Below are positions 1-8,254 of a stretch of DNA of 64,000 bases, piece by piece. Source of the stretch: Chloroflexota bacterium. Its GTDB lineage: Bacteria; Chloroflexota; UBA11872; VXOZ01. The notes under the pieces were generated by a model, which had not been told where the DNA came from, made no database searches, and was given only the letters and a program-made list of their open reading frames with translations. Within the stretch, counting starts at the first letter, position 1. Each line of letters opens with the position of its first letter. The stretch spans positions 1 through 64,000 of the forward strand of contig JAPOQA010000070.1 of NCBI GenBank assembly GCA_026710945.1, read 5' to 3'. The position numbers and the translations under genes were made by a program.

Positions 1-147
1 AAGGTCGAGCATCCGTTCCTGTGGGTGAAGCGGCGCTTCGGTTACGCCACGGTGCGCTATCGGGGCTTGCACAAGAACACGCAACGGCTGGCGTTGCTGC
101 TGGGGCTGACCAATCTGGTGACGGCCGCACGCTACGTGACAGCGTGA
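1..147 (+). CDS. IS5-family transposase, C-terminal fragment (cut by window edge)
   Basis: Open from the first base and ending at TGA 145-147, giving 48 residues. They begin KVEHPFLWVKRRFGY and continue ATVRYRGLHKNTQRL. This matches the conserved C-terminal block of IS5-group DDE transposases (VEHPF..KR.FGY.K.RYRGL.KN), where the Glu is the last catalytic acid of the DDE triad. The fragment carries no other domain. Whether the full transposase is intact cannot be judged because its upstream part is missing. Confidence 0.75.
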   Translation, partial: KVEHPFLWVKRRFGYATVRYRGLHKNTQRLALLLGLTNLVTAARYVTA

Positions 148-284
148 CACGGCGGTAGTGCGCCCAGCACACGGGCAGGAGCGGAAAACGCTCCCAGCAA
201 TGCCGCAACAGGGACAAAACAACTCCCATCTAAACGCCAAAACACCCCCACATTCCCACCTCCACCAAAACGCACGAACTCATG

Positions 285-304
285 CCGACTTGTTCAGACC
301 TTTC
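285..304. repeat. candidate right terminal inverted repeat of the IS
   Basis: About 20 bases ending in GTTCAGACCTTTC lie 140 bases after the transposase stop. The reverse complement begins GAAAGGTCTGAACAAG, a shape familiar from IS5-group ends. CTAG (305-308) follows directly and could be the target-site side. The partner repeat is outside the window. Confidence 0.35.
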
Positions 305-306
305 CT

Positions 307-332
307 AGATTCCTCGCTGCGCTCGGAATGAC
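307..332. repeat. dispersed repeat, family B copy 1
   Basis: The sequence AGATTCCTCGCTGCGCTCGG and the following AATGAC is the reverse complement of the element at 5675-5702 (TCATTCCGAGCG...AGCGAGGAATCT). The core GCTGCGCTC/GAGCGCAGC is partly self-complementary. It is non-coding and abuts the proposed IS end. Confidence 0.6.
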
Positions 333-438
333 ATGAAACACAGTCCTGCAAAGCTATCGAGTCTAAGGCAACAAATCTCGGGCTTCACCGTCATCTATGT
401 CACGATTACTGGCAAGAATTCAGAGTGAAAGGGAAGGC

Positions 439-1368
439 ATGAGCAACTTTCATGGTGTGCTGGCGGTCCTTTGCACGCCGTTCTATCCGGATGAGGCCGT
501 GGACTACACCAGTTTGCGGCGCCTGGCCGACTATGTATTAGCAGAAGGAACGCACTCCATCGTGTGCTTGGGCCTTGCCAGCGAGACCAATCGTCTGAGC
601 GAGGCAGAGAAGCAGCGCATCGTGCAGGCCGTCGTGGCGCAAGTGGACGGCCGGGTGCCGGTGCTATCGGGTCTGCAAGCGGCGTCCACGGTTGAAGCCG
701 GGCGCATGGCACGGTGGCTTGTGGAAGCAGGCGTGGCCGGACTAATGGTATTGCCGCCGCCCGGCCCCGTAGACATGTTTGGTGTTCAGCAATTCTATGC
801 CGCTGTTGCCGAGGCCGTCGACGTGCCCATCATGGTGCAGGACTGCCCGCAGGTGGTGGGCTACGGCCTATCGGCCGGCGTGATCGCGCAGATGGCGGAG
901 CAGTGCCCGAACATCCAATACGTCAAGCTGGAGGCGCAGCCCGCCTGGCCGCTGATGGAAGCGCTCAAAGAGCAATGCGGCGCTCAGCTCAAAATGCTCG
1001 TGGGCTGGGGCGGCATCGGTTTCATCGAGGCGCTGGAGCGCGGCGCCGTCGGCTGCATGCCCGGCGCCGATGCCATAGGGCCGATGAGACAGGTGTACGA
1101 TCGCTACGTGGCCGGCGACATTGAGACTGCTCGCGCCATCTATGCCGCCATGCTGCCGGTGCTTGTGGCCAAGGGAGGCAACCTGCAGTCGTTCATCCAA
1201 TCCGCCAAGCACCTTCTCGTCCGTGCGGGCGCCATTGAGCATGCTACCGTGCGTCAGCCGGTCACGCCCATTGACGACCAGTCGCTGCACGAACTCGACA
1301 CGTGGTCGCGCTTGACAGACAAGGCGCTGGCTAAGTATGCTGCCCCTGTAAGTGTGTTTCAAGAGTAA
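439..1368 (+). CDS. dihydrodipicolinate synthase/N-acetylneuraminate lyase family protein
   Basis: A 309-residue class I (Schiff-base) aldolase of the DapA/NanA TIM-barrel superfamily, close to the usual length of about 300. The Schiff-base lysine is K163 in YVKLEAQ. The phosphate/keto-acid loop is GLASETNRLSE, where classic members have G(T/S)TGE. The barrel strand that usually carries YNxP reads QDCPQ, so the proton-relay tyrosine of true DapA is absent. That argues against dihydrodipicolinate synthase proper and for cleavage or condensation of another 2-keto acid. I chose ATG 439 over an upstream in-frame ATG at 397 because AAAGGGAAGG (428-437) precedes it. The next gene is a sugar-type binding protein 32 bases downstream, suggesting a catabolic operon. 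Substrate unknown. Confidence 0.85.
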   Translation: MSNFHGVLAVLCTPFYPDEAVDYTSLRRLADYVLAEGTHSIVCLGLASETNRLSEAEKQRIVQAVVAQVDGRVPVLSGLQAASTVEAGRMARWLVEAGVAGLMVLPPPGPVDMFGVQQFYAAVAEAVDVPIMVQDCPQVVGYGLSAGVIAQMAEQCPNIQYVKLEAQPAWPLMEALKEQCGAQLKMLVGWGGIGFIEALERGAVGCMPGADAIGPMRQVYDRYVAGDIETARAIYAAMLPVLVAKGGNLQSFIQSAKHLLVRAGAIEHATVRQPVTPIDDQSLHELDTWSRLTDKALAKYAAPVSVFQE

Positions 1369-1400
1369 ATCTTTCTAATCACACTGCTTGGAGGGTTCCC

Positions 1401-2777
1401 ATGACTGTTACTACACGACGCAAGCTACTGGCCCTGCTCGGCGCGACGAGCTTGGCGGTTCCTTTGGCTGCCTGCGGCACTGCCACCGTGCCGGCAGCGC
1501 CGGCGCAAGGCGAGGGAGAAGCCGAGGCCAAGCCGGCCGCCGAGGCCGCGCCCGAGCCGGAGACCGCTGAACTCAAGGGCATTACCCACGCGCAAGTGGT
1601 CGCCGACGACAATGACCGGGTCAACGAGGCGTATCGCGCCGAGTTCGGTGATCGCATCAACGTGACTACCGACATCACCCCCAATCAGACCGAGATGCAG
1701 AACAATCTGAAAATTGCGGCGGCCGCGGGCTCGATACCCTATGATCTGATGTGGATCAATGCCCACGGCATCATGTCCTTTGCCGCGCTGGGCATGCTCA
1801 CGGAGCTGGACCCGTACGTAGCCCGCGACGGCATCGACATGGGCGACCTGTTCGCTCCCTACGCGCTCAACATCTACACACTGTTCGGCAATTTTTGGGG
1901 CATGCCGAAGAACCAAGCGACCGTGGGCATGTTCTACAATGTCGACCACTTCGAACAGGCCGGCATAGACGTGCCTCAGGGCAACTGGAATTGGGAGGAC
2001 TGGCTCAGCCTCGCCGAACAGCTCACCGTTCGCCAGGGCGACAAGGTCGAGCGGTGGGGCACCCAGGTAGGGCCGTGGGGACAGACCCAGGGCTATAACT
2101 GGATCGTCATCAACGGCGGCGAAATCCTCAGCGAGGACAAGACCGCCTTTCGTTTCGGCGAGGCCCCCGGCCTCGATGCCATCAAGTGGGTGCACGATCT
2201 TGTCTACAAGTATCGGGTGGCGCCCACAAACGAGGAAGCATCGGCATTGGGCGGCGCCTTCCAGATGTTTACGACGGGTGCGCTGGCGCTCATGCCGAGC
2301 GGTTCCTTCCTCTTCGGCCGCCCGCAAATGGCGGAATTCCGTTGGCACGCCCAAGTGCTGCCGGTGAGCGTACAATCGGCCAGTGTGATTCATGCCGGCG
2401 CCATGGCGGTGCTGAACCCGATCGAGCATCCCGATGAGGCCTGGGAGTTCATCAAGCACTCCACGACGTCCGAAGCGGGCGAGCAGTCGACGGCAGTGTG
2501 GAATTTGCCCGCCACATGGCGCGGCGCGGCCAACTGGGCAAAACTTAGCGACTATCCCGAGCCCGCGAAGATATTCGTAGACTCCATGGAAATCGGCTAT
2601 CCGTATCCGTATTCGTTCTTCACGAATGAGTGGGTAGCGGCCGTCAGGAACGAGATCAACAAAGGCTGGCTAAACGAGGTCGGCATCGATGAAGCAGTGG
2701 CGACCGCGGTGAAGGCCGGCGATCTCGTGCTGGAGAAAGAGCAAGAAGAGCTGGCCCGGCTGGGAGTCTCAAAGTAG
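1401..2777 (+). CDS. extracellular solute-binding lipoprotein (carbohydrate ABC type)
   Basis: A 458-residue family 1 solute-binding protein. The N-terminus has twin arginines (TTRRKLLALLG), a hydrophobic stretch and a lipobox LAAC at about 22-25, so it should be a lipid-anchored protein outside the membrane, possibly exported by Tat. An Ala/Glu/Pro-rich linker follows, then a periplasmic-binding fold with sugar-binder features (YDLMWINAHG, GNFWGMPKN, ALMPSGSF). GGAGGG (1390-1395) lies five bases before ATG 1401. No permease or ATPase gene is nearby, so this is an orphan receptor unless its partners are elsewhere in the genome. It follows the aldolase gene closely and is probably cotranscribed with it. 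Confidence 0.88.
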   Translation: MTVTTRRKLLALLGATSLAVPLAACGTATVPAAPAQGEGEAEAKPAAEAAPEPETAELKGITHAQVVADDNDRVNEAYRAEFGDRINVTTDITPNQTEMQNNLKIAAAAGSIPYDLMWINAHGIMSFAALGMLTELDPYVARDGIDMGDLFAPYALNIYTLFGNFWGMPKNQATVGMFYNVDHFEQAGIDVPQGNWNWEDWLSLAEQLTVRQGDKVERWGTQVGPWGQTQGYNWIVINGGEILSEDKTAFRFGEAPGLDAIKWVHDLVYKYRVAPTNEEASALGGAFQMFTTGALALMPSGSFLFGRPQMAEFRWHAQVLPVSVQSASVIHAGAMAVLNPIEHPDEAWEFIKHSTTSEAGEQSTAVWNLPATWRGAANWAKLSDYPEPAKIFVDSMEIGYPYPYSFFTNEWVAAVRNEINKGWLNEVGIDEAVATAVKAGDLVLEKEQEELARLGVSK

Positions 2778-2941
2778 GAACTTGTGCCGGTCAGTGCGCC
2801 GGAAGAGCGCGTGTGCGGCTGACACGTTACGATTGGCCGCTCGCATTGGCGGCCCGGTTGAGCGGCATGCCCCGGCTGGCCATGGCGTGAGAAGTCTGGC
2901 CGAGTGCTGGAAAATACAATTGTCGCGCGGATTACATCGCA

Positions 2942-2976
2942 AACGCCGGATCTGCCCGCGACGCGGCTCCGGCGTT
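2942..2976. terminator. 9-bp inverted repeat, possible terminator or leader hairpin
   Basis: AACGCCGGA (2942-2950) and TCCGGCGTT (2968-2976) are perfect inverted repeats around a 17-base GC-rich loop. They sit between the binding-protein gene and the DUF3604 gene, 27 bases before the latter's start. No T-run follows, so a simple intrinsic terminator is uncertain. It could instead be an mRNA processing site or a leader structure. Confidence 0.4.
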
Positions 2977-3002
2977 CGTGATTCTTGAGAAAGGGAGCAC
3001 GC

Positions 3003-5306
3003 ATGAACGACCGCCGTTATCTGCTGTTCGAGCCAAATGAATTTGCCTACAGTGAGCAGAAGGTCGCCTTCCGGGGACAACACTACCAGCGCTCGGTTGC
3101 CGATCTCACGCTTCAGACCCGCGGCTGGCGGACGGATCGACCCTACGGCCTGTGGCTGGGCGTATCGCCCCATCCGGCGGAGGAACGCTACGTGGAAGTG
3201 GAGCTAGACGGCGCCAGCGGGCGCGTGCGCCTGGATCCCCAGGTGCGGCCCGAAACCGTCTGGACGCGGGTGGCCACGGTCACCGTGCGGCCGAACTTCC
3301 TGCAAATGCGCGTCTCCACGCCGGAAGCGACGCTGCGGGGATTTGACGGCGTCATTCTCAGCGACGATCTCGAATTGGAAGTGCCGCCGGCTGTGCGCAC
3401 CGAGTCCGATTTACATGCCCTGTTCAGCGATCCCAGTGGATTCAGCGAATTGACGCCGAACCGGGTGGTCTCTTGCTCCCGCCACGAGTTTCGCATGACC
3501 TACACCGTAGGCAAAGAGGGCATTGCCGTGGGCGGCGGCATCATGGCGTTTGTAGAAGGATCGCTGTGGCGTGAAACCCATACCCCACAGACCGCAGACC
3601 CAACCGCACCGGGTTACGTAACGGTTGCCCATGAGGGCAGTGGCCGCGTTGACGTAACCGAGATCGTCGAACCGGTAACCGGCCTGCACGATCGCGAGTA
3701 TGGCATTCGCGTCACCGTGTCCGAGGGGCCGCTGCGGCCGGGCGATACGATTACGCTCGTCTTTGGCGACCGCAGCGGGGGCGGTCCCGGCGCGCAGGCC
3801 AACGTCGTCGCCTGGACATATACCCACAACTACAAGCGCGCGTGGTGGCACCGCATGCCCGTGCTCACGGTCTGGGTGGACGCCCGCGCCACTGAGACGT
3901 TCTTGCCCCTTGAACGCGAACATGCCCACTCCTTTACGGTGGTTACCGATGAGCCTGCAAAGCTCGTTGTCACGGCCAAGGCCGATGCCCAAATCGGTGT
4001 CCCCCATGATCTGAACGTAGCAGTGGTGGACCGGTATCAGGCGCTCGCCCAGCCGGCGTACGCCGGGCGCGTGCGCTTTGCGTGCGACCGGGATGATGTA
4101 GACCTGCCTGGTCCAATTCACTTGGCTGAAGGCGACTGCGGCCACTGCCGCGTGACGTGGGTGCCGAAGGGCGAGGGCACGTATGTCATCATGGCCGAGA
4201 CTGATGATGGTTTGGTCGGTACGTCGAACCCGGTTGTAAGCGCTTCTGAAATGCCGGCACACCAGGTGTACTTTGGCGACATACATTCGCATTCTCTCTA
4301 CTCCGGTGACGCGGTGGGCGAAATCGAGGCCCAGTACGAGCACGGCCGCCACGTGGCGAATCTCGACTTCATGTGCGCCTCCGAGCACGCCGAGTACGAG
4401 ACCGACAACCAGTGGACTGCCAATCAGATCCTGGTGCAGCGGTACCACACGCCGGGAGAGTTCGTGCCGATCAGTGGCTTTGAGTGGGCGTATATGGATG
4501 CGGATGGCGAGGGACACGGCCTGGGTCACCGGAACGTGTACAGCGAAAACGACTACCATCAGATTCTCCGCGGCAGTGATGTCGCCACGGCAAATCTTGA
4601 ACGTATGTGGCACCACCTGGAAGGCCGCGAGGACGTGCTGGCGTTTGGACACCATCCTTTGATGGCGCTTCGCTGGCACCAGCACAATCCCAAATACGAG
4701 CGGCTGCTGGAGATGTACTCCGGTTGGGGCAACTCGGAGATTCGCGGCAACCCGCGCCAGCCGTGGCGAACACAGGGTGGCCTCTCATTGCAGGAAGTGC
4801 TGGCAACCGGCTCGCGCGTGGGCGTGATCGCCGGCAGCGACAACCACGACGCCCGTCCCGGCTACGCGGGCATCGGCGAACAGTTCAGCAAGTCCGTGGC
4901 CGACGCCATTTGGAAGCCATCGGGTCTGGCGGTGGTGTGGGCCACGGGCCTCACGCGCAAAGAGATCTTCGAGGCGTGGCGGGCGCGGCGCACCTATGCT
5001 ACCTCCGGCCAGCGCATTTTGCTCTCATTCAAGGTAAACGGCCATTGGATGGGGTCTGATCTTGCGCTTGGGTCCACCGATCCCCGTCGGCTGGTCGTGA
5101 ACGTCACTGGCACCGCGCCGCTTGGCACTGTGACGGTGATCAAGAACAATGAGGACGTGCATACGTGGCAGAATCCGTCGCATGGCGTTGACTTGGCGTG
5201 GGAAGATACCGCCGCAGCGCGCACGGGCGACTACTACTATGTGCGCGTGACGCAAGAGGATGAAGAAATGGCGTGGTCCAGCCCGGTGTGGTTAGATGTG
5301 ATGTAG
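3003..5306 (+). CDS. DUF3604 family protein (PHP-like metal-dependent hydrolase)
   Basis: A 767-residue protein. The first ~400 residues are beta-rich and lack motifs I recognise. The C-terminal half carries the DUF3604/PHP-like metal site: GDIHSHSLYSGD (about 425-436), CASEHAEYE (about 458), FGHHP (about 548) and GSDNHDARPGY (about 611). These His/Asp/Glu clusters are those expected of a multi-metal phosphoesterase-type hydrolase. No signal peptide is visible. AAGGGA (2991-2996) stands six bases before ATG 3003, which I prefer to an upstream in-frame TTG at 2985. The substrate of the family is not established. Its position after a sugar-binding protein and before a CBM9-like protein suggests a role in breaking down a complex organic substrate. 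Confidence 0.85.
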   Translation: MNDRRYLLFEPNEFAYSEQKVAFRGQHYQRSVADLTLQTRGWRTDRPYGLWLGVSPHPAEERYVEVELDGASGRVRLDPQVRPETVWTRVATVTVRPNFLQMRVSTPEATLRGFDGVILSDDLELEVPPAVRTESDLHALFSDPSGFSELTPNRVVSCSRHEFRMTYTVGKEGIAVGGGIMAFVEGSLWRETHTPQTADPTAPGYVTVAHEGSGRVDVTEIVEPVTGLHDREYGIRVTVSEGPLRPGDTITLVFGDRSGGGPGAQANVVAWTYTHNYKRAWWHRMPVLTVWVDARATETFLPLEREHAHSFTVVTDEPAKLVVTAKADAQIGVPHDLNVAVVDRYQALAQPAYAGRVRFACDRDDVDLPGPIHLAEGDCGHCRVTWVPKGEGTYVIMAETDDGLVGTSNPVVSASEMPAHQVYFGDIHSHSLYSGDAVGEIEAQYEHGRHVANLDFMCASEHAEYETDNQWTANQILVQRYHTPGEFVPISGFEWAYMDADGEGHGLGHRNVYSENDYHQILRGSDVATANLERMWHHLEGREDVLAFGHHPLMALRWHQHNPKYERLLEMYSGWGNSEIRGNPRQPWRTQGGLSLQEVLATGSRVGVIAGSDNHDARPGYAGIGEQFSKSVADAIWKPSGLAVVWATGLTRKEIFEAWRARRTYATSGQRILLSFKVNGHWMGSDLALGSTDPRRLVVNVTGTAPLGTVTVIKNNEDVHTWQNPSHGVDLAWEDTAAARTGDYYYVRVTQEDEEMAWSSPVWLDVM

Positions 5307-5437
5307 CCGGAAAGATAGCCTCGCCGCCGTTCTCTAGTGGAAGTAAGTCGGACCCATTACGGTGCTGGCTTGTGCTGTCGCTAGCTGACAGTTCTGACTA
5401 AACTCCTTCTCAGGAACACCGTAGCCTTTGGAGGAAT

Positions 5438-5477
5438 GCTCTTCGACAGGCCTGCGCTGAGCTTGCCGAAGTGCTCA
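5438..5477. repeat. dispersed repeat, family A (variant with expanded centre)
   Basis: CTCTTCGACAGGCCTGCGCT continues into GAGCTTGCCGAAGTGCTCA. This is a family A element in which the centre is expanded. Its ends can pair (CTTCG...CGAAG). Confidence 0.5.
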
Positions 5478-5609
5478 GATCCTGCCCCGACTCGATACGG
5501 GGGCGAATGGAAGAATGAGAACCCGCTGGCGCGAAAAGCTGATCAGAAAGAGGTTTTGGGTGAAAGGATCGAGTAGGGGGATCGGGATAGATATCTTGAA
5601 GCAATACAT

Positions 5610-5638
5610 CCGTTCGTGCTGAGCTTGTCGAAGCACGA
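5610..5638. repeat. dispersed repeat, family A
   Basis: CCGTTCGTGCTGAGCTTGTC continues GAAGCACGA. CGTGCT and AGCACG pair around the centre. It matches the copies at 9558, 9617 and 19223. Confidence 0.65.
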
Positions 5639-5674
5639 TTTTGCGAATTTAGACTAGGGTCTGTTTAATCTTAA

Positions 5675-5702
5675 TGTCATTCCGAGCGACAGCGAGGAAT
5701 CT
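5675..5702. repeat. dispersed repeat, family B copy 2
   Basis: TGTCATTCCGAGCGACAGCG followed by AGGAATCT. It is the inverted counterpart of 307-332, with one extra base in the centre. Confidence 0.6.
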
Positions 5703-5833
5703 CAAGGGTTTGGCGCAGAATTCTAGCGCGCTTTGCGCCGCAGAGTGCACGAAAACGGTTGACAAGCGCATTGTGTGCGTATGCGACCGCTTGTTTTCCC
5801 TGCATGCCGCCACAACCTGGTGCCTCTAGCAGA

Positions 5834-5861
5834 TGGATTCCCGCTTTCGCGGGAATGACGG
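5834..5861. repeat. dispersed repeat, family C (hairpin)
   Basis: ATTCCCGC-TTTC-GCGGGAAT forms an eight-base perfect stem with a four-base loop, flanked by TGG and GACGG. Weaker relatives occur at 14476-14498 and 46271-46299. Confidence 0.65.
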
Positions 5862-5923
5862 TCATAGTATAAACACACCCTAATTCAGTGACTGTTCTAC
5901 TCTCTAGCAAGAAAGAATGGCTA

Positions 5924-6601
5924 ATGACAACTCCAAGTCTTCCCCCACTCCCTTCCTACACCTGCCACCGGGCTACCTCGCCCATCACTGTCGACGGCGC
6001 GCTCGACGAACCGGCCTGGCAGCAAGCGGAGCCGATGCGCTTAGTGGAAACCGTCAGCGGGGATGCCCCGCGCTATCCCACGGTCGTGCGCGCGCTCTGG
6101 GACGATACGTACCTCTACGTCGGCTTTGAGGCAGAGGACCCCTACATTTGGGGCACGCTCAAGAATCGCGATGAGCCTTTGTGGGATGAAGAGGTGGTGG
6201 AGGTCTTCCTGGATGACGACAGCGATGAATGGTCGTTCCTCGAATTCGAGGTCAGCCCGAACAATGTGCTCGTGGACCTCGCCGTCTTCCGGCGCGGCGG
6301 CAAGAGTCATGAACTTTTGTGCTGGGACTGCCCCGACCTGCAGACGGCGGTGCAGGTGGACGGCAAGGTGAACTCCTTCGACGGCACGGATACCGCCTGG
6401 TCGACCGAGATTGCGATCCCCTTCGACCAGTGCATGACCGCGCCCCACATTCCGCCCCGCCACGGCGACCGCTGGCGCGCCAACTTCTACCGCATCGACC
6501 GCGCCCACGACGCCGATGAATACACCGCCTGGTCCCCCACCGGCGAAATCCAGTTCCATATGCCAAACCGGTTCGGATACGTGGTGTTTAGCGAGGAGTA
6601 G
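5924..6601 (+). CDS. carbohydrate-binding family 9-like domain protein
   Basis: A 225-residue stand-alone CBM9-like/DOMON-type beta-sandwich. It begins with the family pattern ITVDGALDEPAWQQAEP and continues with VRALWDDTYLYVGFEAEDP and the acidic DEEVVEVFLDDD. The end has the NFYRID and YTAWSPTG blocks common in this family. I see no signal peptide, so it may be cytoplasmic or exported by another route. Two in-frame starts exist upstream of the conserved region: a GTG at 5888 and ATG 5924, which I prefer. The ribosome site (GAAAGA, 5909-5914) is weak. It lies after the DUF3604 gene but across 600 bases of repeats, so it may have its own promoter. Confidence 0.8.
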   Translation: MTTPSLPPLPSYTCHRATSPITVDGALDEPAWQQAEPMRLVETVSGDAPRYPTVVRALWDDTYLYVGFEAEDPYIWGTLKNRDEPLWDEEVVEVFLDDDSDEWSFLEFEVSPNNVLVDLAVFRRGGKSHELLCWDCPDLQTAVQVDGKVNSFDGTDTAWSTEIAIPFDQCMTAPHIPPRHGDRWRANFYRIDRAHDADEYTAWSPTGEIQFHMPNRFGYVVFSEE

Positions 6602-6706
6602 TCTCCGGTGTTGCAAAGTGCTGCTGAAGATCTTGGATGCCCCCAGCCGTTAGAAATCATTGCGATCTATGCGCTCTATCAGACGCAGTAACTGAGGAAT
6701 TTGAAA

Positions 6707-8125
6707 GTGCGCATTCCATTGCATCGAGTACACGTGCGGTTGGTTGGGTTTCTCTTCTTGGCGTTGGCGGCGGGCCTCGCCGGCTGTGAGACAAACACCG
6801 CCGGCACCGGGGTTGATGTGAGCAGCGATAGGGATGTGAATCGGCGTGGGAGAGTTGTCAGAGAATATTACGGGTCTTGTGGTCCTCAGTTAGGTCCTGT
6901 TCAAGGCAAGTATCATTTCGAGCAGGTGATGCAATGGACGCCGGATGGCGGGCATCTCGTATTCGATCACCTCGGGACGATAAGTGTGGTTGATCGTGAA
7001 GGCACGCGGTTGCGAATGCTTGTAGATGCGGATCCTCGGCATCCCATATGGGAGCGCGAACTGCGGTTCAGTTTTCTGCACGGCTTCTACTTTAAACTGT
7101 CTCCGGACGGTACGCGCGTAGTCTACACGTCCTGCGAGTTCCCAGTGGCAGGGCCGAATGTAGATGAGGAGCGCCGGACCGACCATGAGTATGAATTCGC
7201 CGTTATCAATCTTGATGGCACCGGCAAGGAGCGGCTAACACGGAACAACGGATTTGAGCACTATCCGGCCTGGTCGCCGGATGGGACGAGCATCGCCTAC
7301 TGGGCTGGGGAGATCTACACGATGGCGGTTGACGGGTCCGATGTACAGGAGGGGACAGCGCTCACGACACTTTATATGGGGAAGGAGAGTACATACTTTG
7401 TCGCCATAGATGCAGACATGTCGGATGTGGAGCAGGGAGGTATAGCGACTGTCACGCCTACCCTGAAGGAGAAAACCTACTACGTATCTATAGTACAAGC
7501 GCCACAACTGTGGTCTCCGGACGGGGAGCGCTTGGCGTTTCTGGCCGCCTATGAGGGTGGATTCCTTTACACCATTCGGTCCGACGGCACGGAGTGGACG
7601 CGAGTAGCCGGCCCGGTTGTAATCGCAGTATCGGATCTAAGTGTGAAGTCCACGAAATACTACTGGAAGACACCGGTCTTACCGGCATGGTCGCCGGATG
7701 GAGAGCTTCTAGCTTTTGTGATGGCCGATGAGAAGGGCGAGCCAGTCGGCGTCTATACGGTGCGACCTGACGGTGCCGACATAACGCAGGTGCTGGCAGC
7801 GCAAGATCCTGAGTGGCGTGTCTCCAAGGTGTTGTGGTCGCCGGACGGATTGGAACTCTTGATTGGCTCTGACAGTCACTTCTTCATCGTCGGACGAGAC
7901 GGCAGCAACGCGCGTCGCGTGGAGCTTGCGAATCCTCTTGCCAAAGCCTGGCGCGTTGGAGCGTGGTCTCCCGATGGAGAGCGCATCGCTATCTATGTAC
8001 CGGGTGATTTCGACCTCCAAATACCACCCCACATCTACACAGTAGCCCGGGATGGAACGGAATTGCGCGCCTTGGTGAAAAGGGGAGAAGACGGCAATCT
8101 GGCACCTGCAAACCCGCCACAGTGA
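6707..8125 (+). CDS. TolB-like beta-propeller lipoprotein (PD40/WD40-like repeats)
   Basis: About 472 residues. A hydrophobic N-terminus ends in the lipobox LAGC, so the mature protein should be lipid-anchored outside the membrane. At least seven PD40-type blades follow, each marked by WSPDG or a close variant: WTPDGGHLVF, LSPDGTRVVY, WSPDGTSIAY, WSPDGERLAF, WSPDGELLAF, WSPDGLELLI and WSPDGERIAI. This matches the beta-propeller of TolB and related proteins. GAGGAA (6694-6699) is seven bases from GTG 6707 and only one from TTG 6701, so I chose the GTG. The TolB role in a Tol-Pal complex is unlikely without tol genes. A polysaccharide- or protein-binding surface role is an inference. Confidence 0.8.
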   Translation: MRIPLHRVHVRLVGFLFLALAAGLAGCETNTAGTGVDVSSDRDVNRRGRVVREYYGSCGPQLGPVQGKYHFEQVMQWTPDGGHLVFDHLGTISVVDREGTRLRMLVDADPRHPIWERELRFSFLHGFYFKLSPDGTRVVYTSCEFPVAGPNVDEERRTDHEYEFAVINLDGTGKERLTRNNGFEHYPAWSPDGTSIAYWAGEIYTMAVDGSDVQEGTALTTLYMGKESTYFVAIDADMSDVEQGGIATVTPTLKEKTYYVSIVQAPQLWSPDGERLAFLAAYEGGFLYTIRSDGTEWTRVAGPVVIAVSDLSVKSTKYYWKTPVLPAWSPDGELLAFVMADEKGEPVGVYTVRPDGADITQVLAAQDPEWRVSKVLWSPDGLELLIGSDSHFFIVGRDGSNARRVELANPLAKAWRVGAWSPDGERIAIYVPGDFDLQIPPHIYTVARDGTELRALVKRGEDGNLAPANPPQ

Positions 8126-8254
8126 GATCCGATAAGAGTGATTGCTGTACCTTGTGGAGCCTGAATGCGTAAGCCGGTGAATTTGCCAATACAATTACCA
8201 TGGCTGATAAGGCCTGTTTCAGCTGACGTGTGATGTTGCGTGAAGGAGTTAGCA

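Larger units (their letters stand above)
1..304 (+). mobile_element. 3' end of an IS5-type insertion sequence
   Basis: The window opens inside an insertion sequence: the C-terminus of an IS5-type transposase (to 147), then about 150 bases of non-coding sequence. A plausible right terminal repeat lies near 285-304 and contains CGACTTGTTCAGACCTTTC, which resembles the AGGTCTGAACAAG-type ends I associate with IS5-group elements. The left end lies outside the window, so the right boundary cannot be confirmed by pairing. A dispersed repeat (307-332) starts within a few bases of the proposed end, so the element may have inserted into or beside it. Confidence 0.5.
5307..5923. other. 617-base intergenic region rich in dispersed repeats
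   Basis: No credible gene. It holds four short repeat elements: two of the GTGCTTCGACAGGCTCAGCA type (5438-5477 and 5610-5638), one TCATTCCGAGCG type (5675-5702) and one GGATTCCCGC/GCGGGAATGACGG hairpin (5834-5861). The small open frames here are incidental. Confidence 0.7.

Noticed and set aside
6707-8125. Tol-Pal system TolB
   Set aside because: Only the propeller is present, with a lipoprotein signal, and there are no tolA, tolQ, tolR or pal genes nearby.
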